Below the pieces are notes generated by a model. It worked only from the letters and a program-made list of their open reading frames with translations, was not told where the DNA came from and did no database searches. The position numbers were made by a program, and so were the translations under genes. This document shows, in pieces, positions 28,702 to 37,804 of a stretch of DNA of 64,000 nucleotides (the first letter of the stretch is position 1; every line of letters starts with the position of its first letter). The stretch is from Herbiconiux sp. VKM Ac-1786 (GTDB lineage Bacteria > Actinomycetota > Actinomycetes > Actinomycetales > Microbacteriaceae), in assembly GCF_015350805.1 (NCBI RefSeq), contig NZ_JADKSG010000001.1, forward strand, positions 1,364,001-1,428,000, given 5' to 3'.

Positions 28702-29683
28702 GAAGAGAACCGGCCTCGGCCGCGGCATCGGCGCCCTGATCCCCACTGACGAGCCACGGGTCGAGGGGTCCCGGCCCGTCGACGTGTTCTTCGACGCTCC
28801 TCGTCGTGATGCGGTGTCGGATGCTCCCGAGCTCGTCGCCGTTCCGGGGGCGCGGTTGGCGCAGCTCGATCCGGCGTCCATCGTGCCGAACCCGAAGCAG
28901 CCGCGCAGCGTTTTCGACCCGGCCGACCTGGCCGAGCTGGTGCACTCGATCAAGGAGATCGGCGTCCTACAGCCGATCGTCGTGCGCGAGCTCCCCCGTG
29001 AGGGCGACGCCGAGCAGCAGTACGAGCTGGTCATGGGTGAGCGTCGGCTGCGGGCGACGAAGGAAGCTGGTCTCGATGCGATTCCGGCGGTGGTGAAGAA
29101 CACCGCCGACGAGGACATGCTGCGGGACGCCCTGCTGGAGAACCTCCATCGGTCGCAGCTCAACCCGTTGGAAGAGGCCTCGGCCTACCAGCAGATGATC
29201 GAGGACTTCGGCATTACACAGGACGCGCTGGCCGAGCGCATCGGTCGTTCGCGGCCGCAGATCACCAATACGCTCCGGTTGCTGAGACTTCCGCCAGCGG
29301 TGCAGAACCGGGTGGCGTCAGGGGTGCTGAGCGCGGGGCACGCTCGCGCGGTGCTCGCGGTGGGTGACGTCGAAGCGATGAACAAGCTGGCGGACAAGAT
29401 CGTCAACGAGGACCTGTCGGTTCGCGCTGCCGAGGCGCTGGCGTCGTCGGCTCCGAAGCAGACCCGCGCGAAGACGACGGCGGGTCAGAAGCGCGGGCAC
29501 CTCGACGAGATCGGTGAGCGGTTGGGCGACCGGCTGAACACGCGGGTGCGAGTGAGCCTCGGCCGGTCGAAGGGGCAGATCGTGATCGATTTCGCGACGA
29601 TTCAGGACTTGAACCGCATCCTCACCGAACTGGGTGAAGAGGGTTTCGGCGCCGCCAAGACACAGGGCCCGCACTTCGTCTGA
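28691..29683 (+). CDS. parB: Chromosome partitioning protein ParB
   Basis: A 330-residue CTPase clamp that loads at parS and spreads. GTG start overlaps parA. The N-terminal ParB/Srx domain holds PNPKQPRSVFD, the CTP-binding GERRLRATKEAGL and ENLHRSQLNPLEEA; the HTH follows (ITQDALAERIGRSRPQITNTLRLLRLP); a basic linker (SAPKQTRAKTTAGQKRGH) leads to the C-terminal dimer domain. Four parS sites around the gene are its targets. Confidence 0.97.
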   Translation: MATKKRTGLGRGIGALIPTDEPRVEGSRPVDVFFDAPRRDAVSDAPELVAVPGARLAQLDPASIVPNPKQPRSVFDPADLAELVHSIKEIGVLQPIVVRELPREGDAEQQYELVMGERRLRATKEAGLDAIPAVVKNTADEDMLRDALLENLHRSQLNPLEEASAYQQMIEDFGITQDALAERIGRSRPQITNTLRLLRLPPAVQNRVASGVLSAGHARAVLAVGDVEAMNKLADKIVNEDLSVRAAEALASSAPKQTRAKTTAGQKRGHLDEIGERLGDRLNTRVRVSLGRSKGQIVIDFATIQDLNRILTELGEEGFGAAKTQGPHFV

Positions 29684-29929
29684 GTGTGCCGTCGCGCACA
29701 GAGGGGGCCTGAGCCCAGGCGGAGGCGTGACGGCGCGGGAGTTCCACCTTGGATGAACGCGGGGCCAGGCGGATGTAGGTGCGGGGCGGCGACGGGTGGT
29801 TTCGGGCACCAGGTGCTCGGCGACTGGCTATCGATCGGCCTGCCTGGATGACGATCGGTGCAGGCGTTAGTAGACGGCTACGGGCCCAAGCGCGCGGGCC
29901 CCGCGGAGCGGTCAGGCGGCACCATAATG

Positions 29930-29960
29930 AAAAACGCCCGCCACCCGAAGGCGCCGGACG
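29930..29960 (-). terminator. Rho-independent terminator of ddl operon
   Basis: On the minus strand an 11-bp stem (CGTCCGGCGCC / GGTGGCGGGCG, one mismatch and one G-T pair) with a TTCG tetraloop is followed by TTTTT. It lies after the ddl stop and just past parS 4, sharing two bases with it. Confidence 0.8.
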
Positions 29961-29974
29961 TTTCACGTGAAACA
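29959..29974. promoter_or_regulatory. parS site 4
   Basis: CGTTTCACGTGAAACA matches parS except for the first base. It sits 6 bp after the ddl stop, between gene and terminator, so it is transcribed with ddl. Confidence 0.9.
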
Positions 29975-29980
29975 TCCCCA

Positions 29981-30949
29981 CTACCGCCGCGCAGCAGCCT
30001 CCGCGATAGCGACGCCGCTCAGCGTGCTGTACACCTCGCCGAGCGACCGCCCGGTGGCGAGGATCCCCTGCGGCACCATCGACGTCTCCGTCAGCCCGGG
30101 CAGCACGTTGGCCTCGAGGAACCACGGCACCCCCGCGTCGTCGATGATCAGGTCGATACGCGAGATGTGGCGCAGCCCGATGGTCTCGTGGATGCGCAGG
30201 GCGGACTCGCCCGCGAGCGCCGCGGTCTCCTCGTCGAGGCGAGCCGGCACGAAGAAGTGGGTCTCCCCCGCGTTGTACCGGGCCTCGAAGCTGTAGACGC
30301 CCGAACGGGGCTCGATCTCCACGCCGGGCAGGGCGAACGGCCCCTCCCCCAAGTCCAGGATGCCCACCGAGACCTCGACGCCACGAACTCGCTGTTCGAT
30401 CAGCGCGACCTCGCCGTAGGTGTAGGCGTCGACGACAGCGCGGGGCAGGTCGTCGGCCGAGTCGATGATCCCGACGCCGAGGGCCGAGCCGCCCTGCGCG
30501 GGCTTGACCACGAGGTCCGTGCCGAGCGAGGCCGAGACCCGCGCCAGCACCTCGGTGGCGCCGAGCTCACGGAAGGTGTCGCGCGGGAGGGTGATCGAGC
30601 GCGGGGTCTGGAAGCCGGCACGAGAGACGAGCACCTTCGCGGTCGGCTTGTTCCAGGCGAGGCGCGACGGGTCGGAGGTCGATCCGACGTAGGGGATGTC
30701 GAGGGCGTCGAGCAGGGCGCGCAGGGCACCGTCCTCTCCACTGGCACCGTGCAGGGCGGGCCACACGACGTCGGGACGGGTCTCGTCCAGGAACTGCAGC
30801 AGGCTGGCGTCGGGGTCGCGCAGGATGACCGTGTGGCCGCGCTCCGCGAGGCTGTCGGCGACGCGACGCCCCGAACGGAGGGAGACGTCCCGCTCGTGCG
30901 AGATGCCACCGGCCAGCACGACCACGGTGTGAGGAGTTGTGTCGCTCAT
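29981..30949 (-). CDS. ddl: D-alanine--D-alanine ligase family protein
   Basis: A 322-residue ATP-grasp enzyme that joins two D-Ala for the wall precursor. N-terminal LAGGISHERDVSLRSG, the ATP-binding LVVKPAQGGSALGVGI, and the metal-binding end WFLEANVLPGLTETSMVPQ are all present. At 322 residues it is shorter than many Ddl (about 350) but complete in motifs. It starts 4 nt after the aminotransferase stop and is co-transcribed with it. Another ligase may exist elsewhere, so its share of D-Ala-D-Ala supply is unknown. Confidence 0.9.
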   Translation of the reverse strand: MSDTTPHTVVVLAGGISHERDVSLRSGRRVADSLAERGHTVILRDPDASLLQFLDETRPDVVWPALHGASGEDGALRALLDALDIPYVGSTSDPSRLAWNKPTAKVLVSRAGFQTPRSITLPRDTFRELGATEVLARVSASLGTDLVVKPAQGGSALGVGIIDSADDLPRAVVDAYTYGEVALIEQRVRGVEVSVGILDLGEGPFALPGVEIEPRSGVYSFEARYNAGETHFFVPARLDEETAALAGESALRIHETIGLRHISRIDLIIDDAGVPWFLEANVLPGLTETSMVPQGILATGRSLGEVYSTLSGVAIAEAAARR

Positions 30950-30953
30950 GAGC

Positions 30954-32273
30954 TCAATTCAGGTTCGGGGGCGGTGCTGAGAAGTTGCGGTCGCGGACGG
31001 TGCCGAGAGGTCCGGTCTTCGAGAAGGTCTCGACCAGGTCGGTCTCTCCGCTGATGACGGTCTGCAGGCGACGGATGCCCGTGCGGATCGCCTCGGGCGT
31101 CGGGTAGCAGAACGACAGCCGGATGTTGCTGTGGCCGTTGCCGTCGGCGTAGAACGCGGTGCCCGGCGTGTAGGCGACGAGCTCCTTCACGGCCCGGGGC
31201 AGCATCTGCTTCGAGTCGAGGTAAGGCGGCAGCGTCAGCCAGACGTAGAAGCCGCCCCTCGGGTCGGTCCAGGTGAGGCTCGGGAGGTAGTCGTTCAAAG
31301 CCCCGATCATCGCCTCTTTTCGCTCCTTGTACACACCGCGGAAACGGTCGACCTGAGCGCGCCAGTCGATGTTGTCCAGATACTCGGAGACGATCAGCTG
31401 GCTGAACGAGCTCGGGGAGAGCACGGCCGCCTCGTTCGCGAGGATGAGCTTCTCGCGGATGGCGTGCGGGGCGAGTGCCCAACCCACGCGGAAGCCCGGT
31501 GCGAGCGTCTTCGAGAAGGTGCCGAGGTAGATGACGCCCTCCTGTTCGATCGAGCGGAGCGCCGGCGGCGGCGGGGTGTCGAAATGGAGCAGCCCGTACG
31601 GGTTGTCCTCCAGCACGAGGATGCCGGCGTCTTTGGCGATCTGGAGGATCTCGAGCCGGCGCTCCCAGCTGAGGGTCACTCCGGCCGGGTTCTGGAAGGA
31701 TGGGATCGTGTAGAGGAACTTGATGGTCTTGCCCTCGGCCCGCAGCCGCGCGATGTTTTCGCGGAGCGACTCCGGGATCATGCCGTGCTCGTCCATTGCG
31801 ACATGGTGGGTCTGCGCCTGGAACGACTTGAAGATCACGACGGCGGTGACGTAGCTCGGGCCCTCGGCCAGCACCACGTCTCCCGGGTCGAGGAAGAGCT
31901 TGGACACGAGCTCCAGGGCGTGCTGCGATCCGGTGGTGACGACGACGTCATCGGCGCTGGCCTTGATGCCCTCCATCGCCATGACGTCGAGGATCTGCTC
32001 GCGGAGCTTCGGCACACCCTGCCCCGAGCCGTACTGCAGGGCCACCGAGCCCTGGTCGCGCATCACGCGGTTCATCGACTCGATGATCAGCTCCTGCGGG
32101 AGCGCCGAGACGGCCGGCATCCCTCCGGCGAGCGACACCACCTCGGGCCGGGACGCCACGGCGAACAGGGCCCGCACCTCGGAGGCGGCGAGACCGGCGG
32201 TGCGCGCGGCGTAGTTGGAGTACCAGGGATCGAGGTTGTTACCCGATTGCTGTGGGGGGTTCTGGCTTTTCAC
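30954..32273 (-). CDS. PLP-dependent aminotransferase, class I fold (2-aminoadipate/aromatic type)
   Basis: A protein of about 439 residues from GTG 32273; an ATG at 32306 in the same frame would add 11 residues but stands where the promoter is expected. The fold-type I aminotransferase core is complete: SLAGGMP, TTGSQHALEL, the Asn-Pro-Ala-Gly of FQNPAGVT, and the PLP lysine in GTFSKTLAPGFRVGW. It resembles the catalytic part of MocR proteins and LysN-type enzymes. Substrate cannot be told. It is placed after trxA and overlaps into ddl's operon. Confidence 0.88.
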   Translation of the reverse strand: MKSQNPPQQSGNNLDPWYSNYAARTAGLAASEVRALFAVASRPEVVSLAGGMPAVSALPQELIIESMNRVMRDQGSVALQYGSGQGVPKLREQILDVMAMEGIKASADDVVVTTGSQHALELVSKLFLDPGDVVLAEGPSYVTAVVIFKSFQAQTHHVAMDEHGMIPESLRENIARLRAEGKTIKFLYTIPSFQNPAGVTLSWERRLEILQIAKDAGILVLEDNPYGLLHFDTPPPPALRSIEQEGVIYLGTFSKTLAPGFRVGWALAPHAIREKLILANEAAVLSPSSFSQLIVSEYLDNIDWRAQVDRFRGVYKERKEAMIGALNDYLPSLTWTDPRGGFYVWLTLPPYLDSKQMLPRAVKELVAYTPGTAFYADGNGHSNIRLSFCYPTPEAIRTGIRRLQTVISGETDLVETFSKTGPLGTVRDRNFSAPPPNLN

Positions 32274-32318
32274 TGACGTACATCCCGACGTTGACCGAAT
32301 TCCCATCGTATGACATGC

Positions 32319-32352
32319 AAAAGTGGCCCGTCGCGTGAATGCGACGGGCCAC
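32319..32352 (-). terminator. Rho-independent terminator after trxA
   Basis: A perfect 12-bp stem (GTGGCCCGTCGC / GCGACGGGCCAC) with a 6-nt loop is followed on the minus strand by TTTTG. It ends the trxB-trxA unit. Confidence 0.85.
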
Positions 32353-32396
32353 TCGGCTGGGACTGGCTACAGCCCGCCCCAGTAAGGGGGACGCGA

Positions 32397-32720
32397 TCAG
32401 ATGAACGCGGCCAGGTCGGCCTCGAGGGCCGCCTTCGGCTTGGCGCCGATGATGGTCTTGACGACCTCGCCGCCCTTGTAGACCTTGAGCGCCGGGATCG
32501 AGGTGATCTGGTACTTCATCGCGGTCTGGGGGTTGTCGTCGACGTTCAGCTTGACGATCTCGATCTTGTCGCCGTGCTCCGCGGCGATCTGGTCGAGGAT
32601 CGGGGCGACGGCGCGACAGGGGCCGCACCACTCGGCCCAGAAGTCGACGAGGATCGTCTTCTCGGAGTTGATGACGTCGGCCTCGAAGCTGGCGTCGGAG
32701 ACGGCCTTGGCGTTGGACAT
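32397..32720 (-). CDS. trxA: Thioredoxin
   Basis: A 107-residue disulphide reductase with the active site WCGPC and cis-proline region TSIPALKVYKGG. ATG 32720 is set by AAGGAACC just upstream and gives MSNAKAVSDASFEADV. It lies 70 nt after trxB and ends at a strong terminator. Confidence 0.97.
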   Translation of the reverse strand: MSNAKAVSDASFEADVINSEKTILVDFWAEWCGPCRAVAPILDQIAAEHGDKIEIVKLNVDDNPQTAMKYQITSIPALKVYKGGEVVKTIIGAKPKAALEADLAAFI

Positions 32721-32790
32721 GGTTCCTTCTTTCGTGAGGTTCGGATGTGAGGGGTGCGGGCCGCGGTGGGCAGCGAGCACGGATCGGATG

Positions 32791-33753
32791 CTAGGAGGCG
32801 GTGACGAGGTCGCTCGCCTCGGCCTCGGCCTGGTCGAGGGCGGCGAGGAACGCCTCGGCGTCGAGCGCCGCCACGGTTCCGGACGCCGCCGCGGTGACCG
32901 CCTGGCGGTAGTGCGGGTCGATGACGTCTCCGGCGGCGAACACGCCGGGCAGGTTGGTCTTCGACGAGCGGCCCTCGACGGCGATGGTTCCCTCGTCGGT
33001 CAGGTCGAGCTGGCCGTGCACGAGGTGCACGCGCGGGTCGTTGCCGATCGCGACGAACAGGCCCTGCACCGGCAGCTCCGACGTGGAGCCGTCGACCGTG
33101 TTGCGCAGCTGCAGGCCGTCGACGGCGTTCTCACCGGAGATGCCGACGACCTCGGAGTTCCAGACGAACTCGATCTTGTCGTTCGTGAAGGCGCGCTCCT
33201 GCATGATCTTCGAGGCGCGCAGCGAGTCCTTGCGGTGCACCACGTAGACCTTCTCGGCGAAGCGGGTGAGGAAGGTCGCCTCCTCCATGGCCGAGTCTCC
33301 GCCACCGACGACCGCGATCGTCTTGGTCTTGAAGAAGAAGCCATCGCAGGTGGCGCACCACGAGACGCCGCGGCCGGACAGCCGCTCCTCGTCGTGCAGC
33401 CCGAGCTTGCGGTACGCGGATCCGGTCGCGAAGATCAGCGAGCGCGCCTCGAAGGTTCCGCTGTAGCCGGTCTCGACCGACTTGACGTCACCCGTGAGGT
33501 GCACGGCGGTGACGTCGTCGAGAACGACCTCGGTGCCGAACTTCTCGGCCTGCTCCTGCAGCTTCAGCATGAGCTCGGGGCCCTGGATGCCCTCGGGGAA
33601 GCCGGGGAAGTTCTCGACCTCGGTGGTGTTCATCAGCTCGCCGCCGGCCTCGACGCTCGAGGCGAGGAGGAGGGGCTTGAGGCCCGCTCGGGCGGCGTAG
33701 ATCGCTGCCGTGAATCCGGCGGGGCCGGAGCCGATGATGATGATCTCGCGCAT
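32791..33753 (-). CDS. trxB: Thioredoxin-disulphide reductase
   Basis: A 320-residue flavoenzyme that reduces thioredoxin with NADPH. The start ATG 33753 gives MREIIIIGSGPAGFTAAIYAARAG, the FAD-binding motif. The redox site is CATC (WCATCDGFFF) and the NADPH motif GGGDSAMEEA. It heads the trxB-trxA unit; a TAGGAT element at about 33823-33828 may be its -10. Confidence 0.97.
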   Translation of the reverse strand: MREIIIIGSGPAGFTAAIYAARAGLKPLLLASSVEAGGELMNTTEVENFPGFPEGIQGPELMLKLQEQAEKFGTEVVLDDVTAVHLTGDVKSVETGYSGTFEARSLIFATGSAYRKLGLHDEERLSGRGVSWCATCDGFFFKTKTIAVVGGGDSAMEEATFLTRFAEKVYVVHRKDSLRASKIMQERAFTNDKIEFVWNSEVVGISGENAVDGLQLRNTVDGSTSELPVQGLFVAIGNDPRVHLVHGQLDLTDEGTIAVEGRSSKTNLPGVFAAGDVIDPHYRQAVTAAASGTVAALDAEAFLAALDQAEAEASDLVTAS

Positions 33754-33920
33754 GTGGTCTGTCTCCTCGGAGGGTGGTCGCGGGCACACCGGAGCGTGCG
33801 GCGCTGACCGGTACAACACATCCTATCCGCGCGGTATTCCGCGGGTGCGGGGCGCTGAGCGGGCTCTCAGCAGGGGTGCCTCGTGCGGCCGCAGAAGGGG
33901 CAGACAGGGCGAGTGCGCGG

Positions 33921-35543
33921 TCAGCGCGAGCGCGTCAGCCGCGCCCGCACGGGGCCCAGCGCATCCGCCAGCTCGGGCGATCGCACGAGGGCCAGGGCCC
34001 CGAGGTAGACCGCGGGCATGACGACGCCGATCACCGCCATCGAGACGAGCGGGGTGACGTAGCCCGAGGTGAGGAACTCGACCCCGAGGAGCGACTGGAT
34101 GCCGAGGTAGACGAGCACGCCGGCCCCGGCCGCCGGGATCGCCGCCACGAGGAAGCGAGCGAAGCTGCGGGCGATGCGCCCTCCCCCGGTGCCTCCGAGC
34201 CGGCGCCGGATGATCACGGCGGCGGCGATGACCTGCACGCCGGTGGCCAGGGAGAGGGAGACGGCGATGCCGACCGCCACCAGACCGTCCGGCAGCAGCA
34301 GGCAGGAGAGCACGAGCACCACGAAGATCGACGCCTGCAGCACCTGCAGGAAGAACGGGGTCTTCGTGTCGCTGAGCGAGTAGAACACCCGCTGCAGCAC
34401 GAAGAGCACGCTGAACGGCACCAGACCGACGAGGAATCCGATCAGCACGTCGCCCATCGCGACCGCTTGGGCATAGGTCTCGGTGAATATGCTCGCAAAG
34501 GGATATGCCGCGACGATCAGCACGATGGTGCCCAGCACCATGAACAGCAGGGTGATGCGCAGCGCCGAGGAGACGTCCCGCCGGAGGTCGGCCGTCTCGC
34601 CGCGGTTCGCGTGCCCGCTCATCTTCGTGAAGTAGGCGGTGACGAGCGACACCGTGATCAGCGAGTGCGGCAGCATGAAGATCAGCCAGGCGTTCTGCAG
34701 GGCGAACACCGAGGCCCCGTCGCCCGAGGCGGTGGCGGCGACGGCGGTCTCGACCAGCCCGGCGGCCTGGCTGACGAGCAGCATGCCGAAGGTCCAGCCC
34801 GCCAGCTTGCCGGCCGCGCCGAGACCGACGCCGCGCCAGGCGAAGTCGGGGCGGTAGCGGATGCCCGCCCGCCGCCAGAACAGGAACAGCACCAGCGCCT
34901 GGGCCGCCACGGCGGCGGTGGTCGACCCGCCGAGCAGCGCGATCTTGTCGGGCCCCCAGTCGGTGACGAGCCGCTCGCCCTCGGGGTCGAGCCCGAAGAG
35001 CAGCATGAAGGCGACGAGCCCCAGGATCGAGACGATGTTGTTGACCACGGGCGCCCAGGTGAACGGGCCGAAGACGCCCTTGGCGTTCAGCACCTCGCCG
35101 AGCACGGTGTAGAGCCCGTAGAAGAAGATCTGCGGCAGGCACCAGTAGGCGAAGGCGATGCCGAGGGCCCGCTGCTCGCCGCTCCAGGTCGGCGCCGAGA
35201 TGGTCACCAGCACCGGCGCGAGAATGGTCGCGGCCAGGGTGGTGCCGGCGAGGATGACCATCGAGATCGTGAGCAGCTTGTTGATGTAGCCGCGGCCGCC
35301 GTCCTGGTGCAGCATCGCCCGCACGATCTGCGGAACCAGCACGGCCGAGAGCGTGCCGCCCGCGATGATCGCGTAGATGTTGTTCGGCAGCTGGTTGGCG
35401 ATCGCGAAGGCGTCACCGCTCGCACTGTTCACCACGCCGATGGTCTGAGCCAGGATGATCGCCCGGACGAAGCCCATGATGCGGGAGACGATCGTGCCCG
35501 ACGCGAGGAACGCGCTGGCGCGGCCGATGCTGGTCGGGCTCAC
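33921..35543 (-). CDS. murJ: Lipid II flippase MurJ
   Basis: A 540-residue MOP-superfamily flippase with about 14 helices. GTG 35543 overlaps the DUF6049 stop (4 nt). Typical stretches are ASAFLASGTIVSRIMGFVRAI, GDAFAIANQLPNNIY, GGTLSAVLVPQIV and LQRVFYSLSDTKTPF. It moves the wall precursor across the membrane. Unlike mycobacterial MviN, there is no kinase-like extension after the membrane part. Confidence 0.95.
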   Translation of the reverse strand: MSPTSIGRASAFLASGTIVSRIMGFVRAIILAQTIGVVNSASGDAFAIANQLPNNIYAIIAGGTLSAVLVPQIVRAMLHQDGGRGYINKLLTISMVILAGTTLAATILAPVLVTISAPTWSGEQRALGIAFAYWCLPQIFFYGLYTVLGEVLNAKGVFGPFTWAPVVNNIVSILGLVAFMLLFGLDPEGERLVTDWGPDKIALLGGSTTAAVAAQALVLFLFWRRAGIRYRPDFAWRGVGLGAAGKLAGWTFGMLLVSQAAGLVETAVAATASGDGASVFALQNAWLIFMLPHSLITVSLVTAYFTKMSGHANRGETADLRRDVSSALRITLLFMVLGTIVLIVAAYPFASIFTETYAQAVAMGDVLIGFLVGLVPFSVLFVLQRVFYSLSDTKTPFFLQVLQASIFVVLVLSCLLLPDGLVAVGIAVSLSLATGVQVIAAAVIIRRRLGGTGGGRIARSFARFLVAAIPAAGAGVLVYLGIQSLLGVEFLTSGYVTPLVSMAVIGVVMPAVYLGALALVRSPELADALGPVRARLTRSR

Positions 35544-37687
35544 GAGGTCCCCTCCGCTGAAGCCCGCCGCTCCTTGCGCCGCCGCAGGATGTTCCGCGCC
35601 AGCCCGCCGCCGAACAGCAGCACCAGCGCCACCACGAAGATCACGGTGCCCCAGGTCTCCCAGTCGGCGCTCACGTTCACCGCGACCGGCGACGGGTTCG
35701 CGATCAGCACCCCGCTCGCGCTTGTGAGCTGGAAGCTCAGCACGACCGAGCCGTTCGCGACGGCGGTCACCGGGATCTGGGCGCTCTTCCGCGAGTTCGC
35801 CTCCACGACCACGCCGACGTCGTTCTGGTCGATCAGCAGGCGTCCGTTCGACGCCGTGACGTGCACGATGACCGATACGGGGTAGGGCAGCTCGTTGCTG
35901 ATGGTCAAGGGCAGCGGCGCCGAGCTCGACAGCAGGTTGATGTCGGAGCCCTCGACGATCTGCACGCCCTTCAGCGTGGTCGCGGTCTCCTCGTTGAAGG
36001 CGTCGGTCGCCACGCTCCAGCCGCCCTCGTTCGCGACCCAGGCGTTCGACAGCAGCGTGAGCAGGTCGGCGCGGTGCCGGCCCGAGAGCAGCTGGGGGTT
36101 CGACAGCACCGAGGAGTAGGAGTCGATCTGCTGGCCACCGAGCAGGAGATTGGCGATGCGGGTGACACGCTCGTCGGGCTGAGGGGCGTCGACGAGCGAC
36201 ACCGTCTGGGTGGGGGTGCGCTGCACGAGTTCCGAGAACGACCCCGGGGCACTCCACGGCAGCGCCTGCACGGTCGAGACGACCTGGTCGATGCTGTTCA
36301 GGTTCATCGCGGCCCGATCGAGCACCGCCAGCACGGGAGTGGGGTCCTCCGGGGTGCCGCCCCCGGTCTCGGCCGCCAGGGCGAGGGCCGCCGCGAGCTC
36401 GCCGACCGCCTGCCCGCGTGCGGTGTCGGTCGACGCGGCCACCGCATCCTGAACAGCCTGCGAGACGGCGTGGTCGGCGGCGAACACCGTCTGCGACCCC
36501 GTCGTCGCCACCGCCTGCAGGGCTTCGCCCGCGTCGCCCGAGGCGGGGGTCAGCTGCTGCGAGTCGATGATGCTGGCCGAGTAGCCGGAGGCGGAGAGGA
36601 AGGGCAGGTCGGCCGCGGTCACCGAGCCGGCGCGCGGCCAGGCGATGGTCGTCGAGGCGTAGTCCCAGTCGGTGAGCTGCTCGAGCGTCGGCACCGTGGG
36701 CGCTGCCGGCGTGGGCGAGGCGCTCGGGGTCGGCGCAGGAGAGGTCGGTGTGGCGGTCGGCTCGATCAGCGGGTCGACGTCGGTGAAGTCGGCCGGATCG
36801 AGCGCGTAGTCGAACGAGGTGGGCTGCAGGGCCGAGGTGGCGCCGGCCTGGCGCTCGCCCGAGAGGTCGGAGTCGCCGTAGCTGAGCGGGATGACCGGGT
36901 TCGACGCCGACTCGAGCCGCTCGAGCCAGGCGACGGCCGACTCGGGAGCGGTGGAGCCGAGCGCTCGGATGGAGACGATGATGCGCGGGTCGACGGCGAT
37001 CGTCACCGGCCGGCCGATCACCGAGTCGAGCTCGCGGGTGAGCACGCCGGTGTCGTTCGTGAAGGCGTCCAGCGCGGCGGGCTGGATGAGGCCGGTCGAG
37101 CTGGCGACCGAGGTGATCGGGGCGATCACCGTGACGTCGGCGCGCGCCGAGATGCCGTCGTCGACGACCACCGTGCCGCGCGCCGAGACCGCGTCGCCGC
37201 CGGCACCGTCGAGGGTGGCCACCAGACCGTGGGCTCCACCGAGTCCCCCGGGCAGCTGGGCGGCGGGCACCGTGATCGACACCGTTCCGCCACCGCTCGG
37301 CGCCGGTGCGGTGGCCAGGGCGACGAGCGATCCGGCCTCGCCGCCGTCGAGCCAGCTGCTGAGCGAGGAGGAGCTGCGCAGGGCGCTGTCGTCGAGGGCG
37401 AGCGAGATCGTGCCGCCCGAGGAGGGACCGCTCACCTCGACGGTCACCGTGAGGTCGGCTCCCGGGGCTACGACACCGCTGCCCGAGGCGGCGAGGGCGA
37501 GCGTCACCGGCGACGCGGAGTCGTCCGAGGTCGTCGTCGGCACCGGTGCGGGGGCGCTGGAGGAGGGGGTGGGCGGAGGCGTTGTGGCGGCCGCTCCGAA
37601 CGGGGTCGCGAACACGGCACCGGCGATCAGCGCGCTGGCTGCGATCGCGGGCGCAACTCGTTTCAGTCGACGCGCAGGTGATGTCAT
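35540..37687 (-). CDS. DUF6049 family exported membrane-anchored protein
   Basis: A 715-residue protein with an N-terminal signal peptide (RRLKRVAPAIAASALIAGAVFATPFGAAA), a Pro/Ser/Thr stretch, a long extracytoplasmic part with beta-rich N-terminal region, a middle glycosidase-like region (WPRAGSVTAADLPFLSASGY) and a C-terminal Ig-like region, then one helix near 680-700 (WGTVIFVVALVLLFGGG) and a basic tail. DUF6049 proteins stand before murJ in actinobacteria. Function is not known; the position suggests wall assembly. Confidence 0.88.
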   Translation of the reverse strand: MTSPARRLKRVAPAIAASALIAGAVFATPFGAAATTPPPTPSSSAPAPVPTTTSDDSASPVTLALAASGSGVVAPGADLTVTVEVSGPSSGGTISLALDDSALRSSSSLSSWLDGGEAGSLVALATAPAPSGGGTVSITVPAAQLPGGLGGAHGLVATLDGAGGDAVSARGTVVVDDGISARADVTVIAPITSVASSTGLIQPAALDAFTNDTGVLTRELDSVIGRPVTIAVDPRIIVSIRALGSTAPESAVAWLERLESASNPVIPLSYGDSDLSGERQAGATSALQPTSFDYALDPADFTDVDPLIEPTATPTSPAPTPSASPTPAAPTVPTLEQLTDWDYASTTIAWPRAGSVTAADLPFLSASGYSASIIDSQQLTPASGDAGEALQAVATTGSQTVFAADHAVSQAVQDAVAASTDTARGQAVGELAAALALAAETGGGTPEDPTPVLAVLDRAAMNLNSIDQVVSTVQALPWSAPGSFSELVQRTPTQTVSLVDAPQPDERVTRIANLLLGGQQIDSYSSVLSNPQLLSGRHRADLLTLLSNAWVANEGGWSVATDAFNEETATTLKGVQIVEGSDINLLSSSAPLPLTISNELPYPVSVIVHVTASNGRLLIDQNDVGVVVEANSRKSAQIPVTAVANGSVVLSFQLTSASGVLIANPSPVAVNVSADWETWGTVIFVVALVLLFGGGLARNILRRRKERRASAEGTS

Positions 37688-37804
37688 AGGCCGTGACGGG
37701 CGCGCTCGGTGGCACCCGCATCCGTAGACCCGATTCTAGGAGGATCGGCCTGGGAGATCGGGGAACCGCCGGGGTCGGGCGGGGCGCGCGGCTAAAATGG
37801 CTCG
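37688..37804. promoter_or_regulatory. Divergent promoter region of DUF6049-murJ and cca
   Basis: On the plus strand TAAAAT (37793-37798) is followed by 6 nt and the cca GTG: a leaderless start. On the minus strand TAGAAT (about 37733-37738) is about 45 nt from the DUF6049 ATG. Good -35 boxes are not visible. Confidence 0.5.

Larger units (their letters stand above)
29684..29980. other. Gap between parB and ddl
   Basis: A 297-bp convergent gap. From 29684 to about 29925 I see nothing: open frames here have no ribosome site and no recognisable motif. The right end holds the ddl terminator (29930-29960) and parS 4 (29959-29974). Confidence 0.6.

Noticed and set aside
29684-29925. A gene between parB and ddl
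   Set aside because: Open frames are short, lack ribosome sites and show no family motif.
33921-37721. A 1266-codon minus-strand frame as one giant protein
   Set aside because: Only its last 540 codons are murJ; the part before is a shadow of the DUF6049 gene in another frame. The murJ GTG overlaps the DUF6049 stop.
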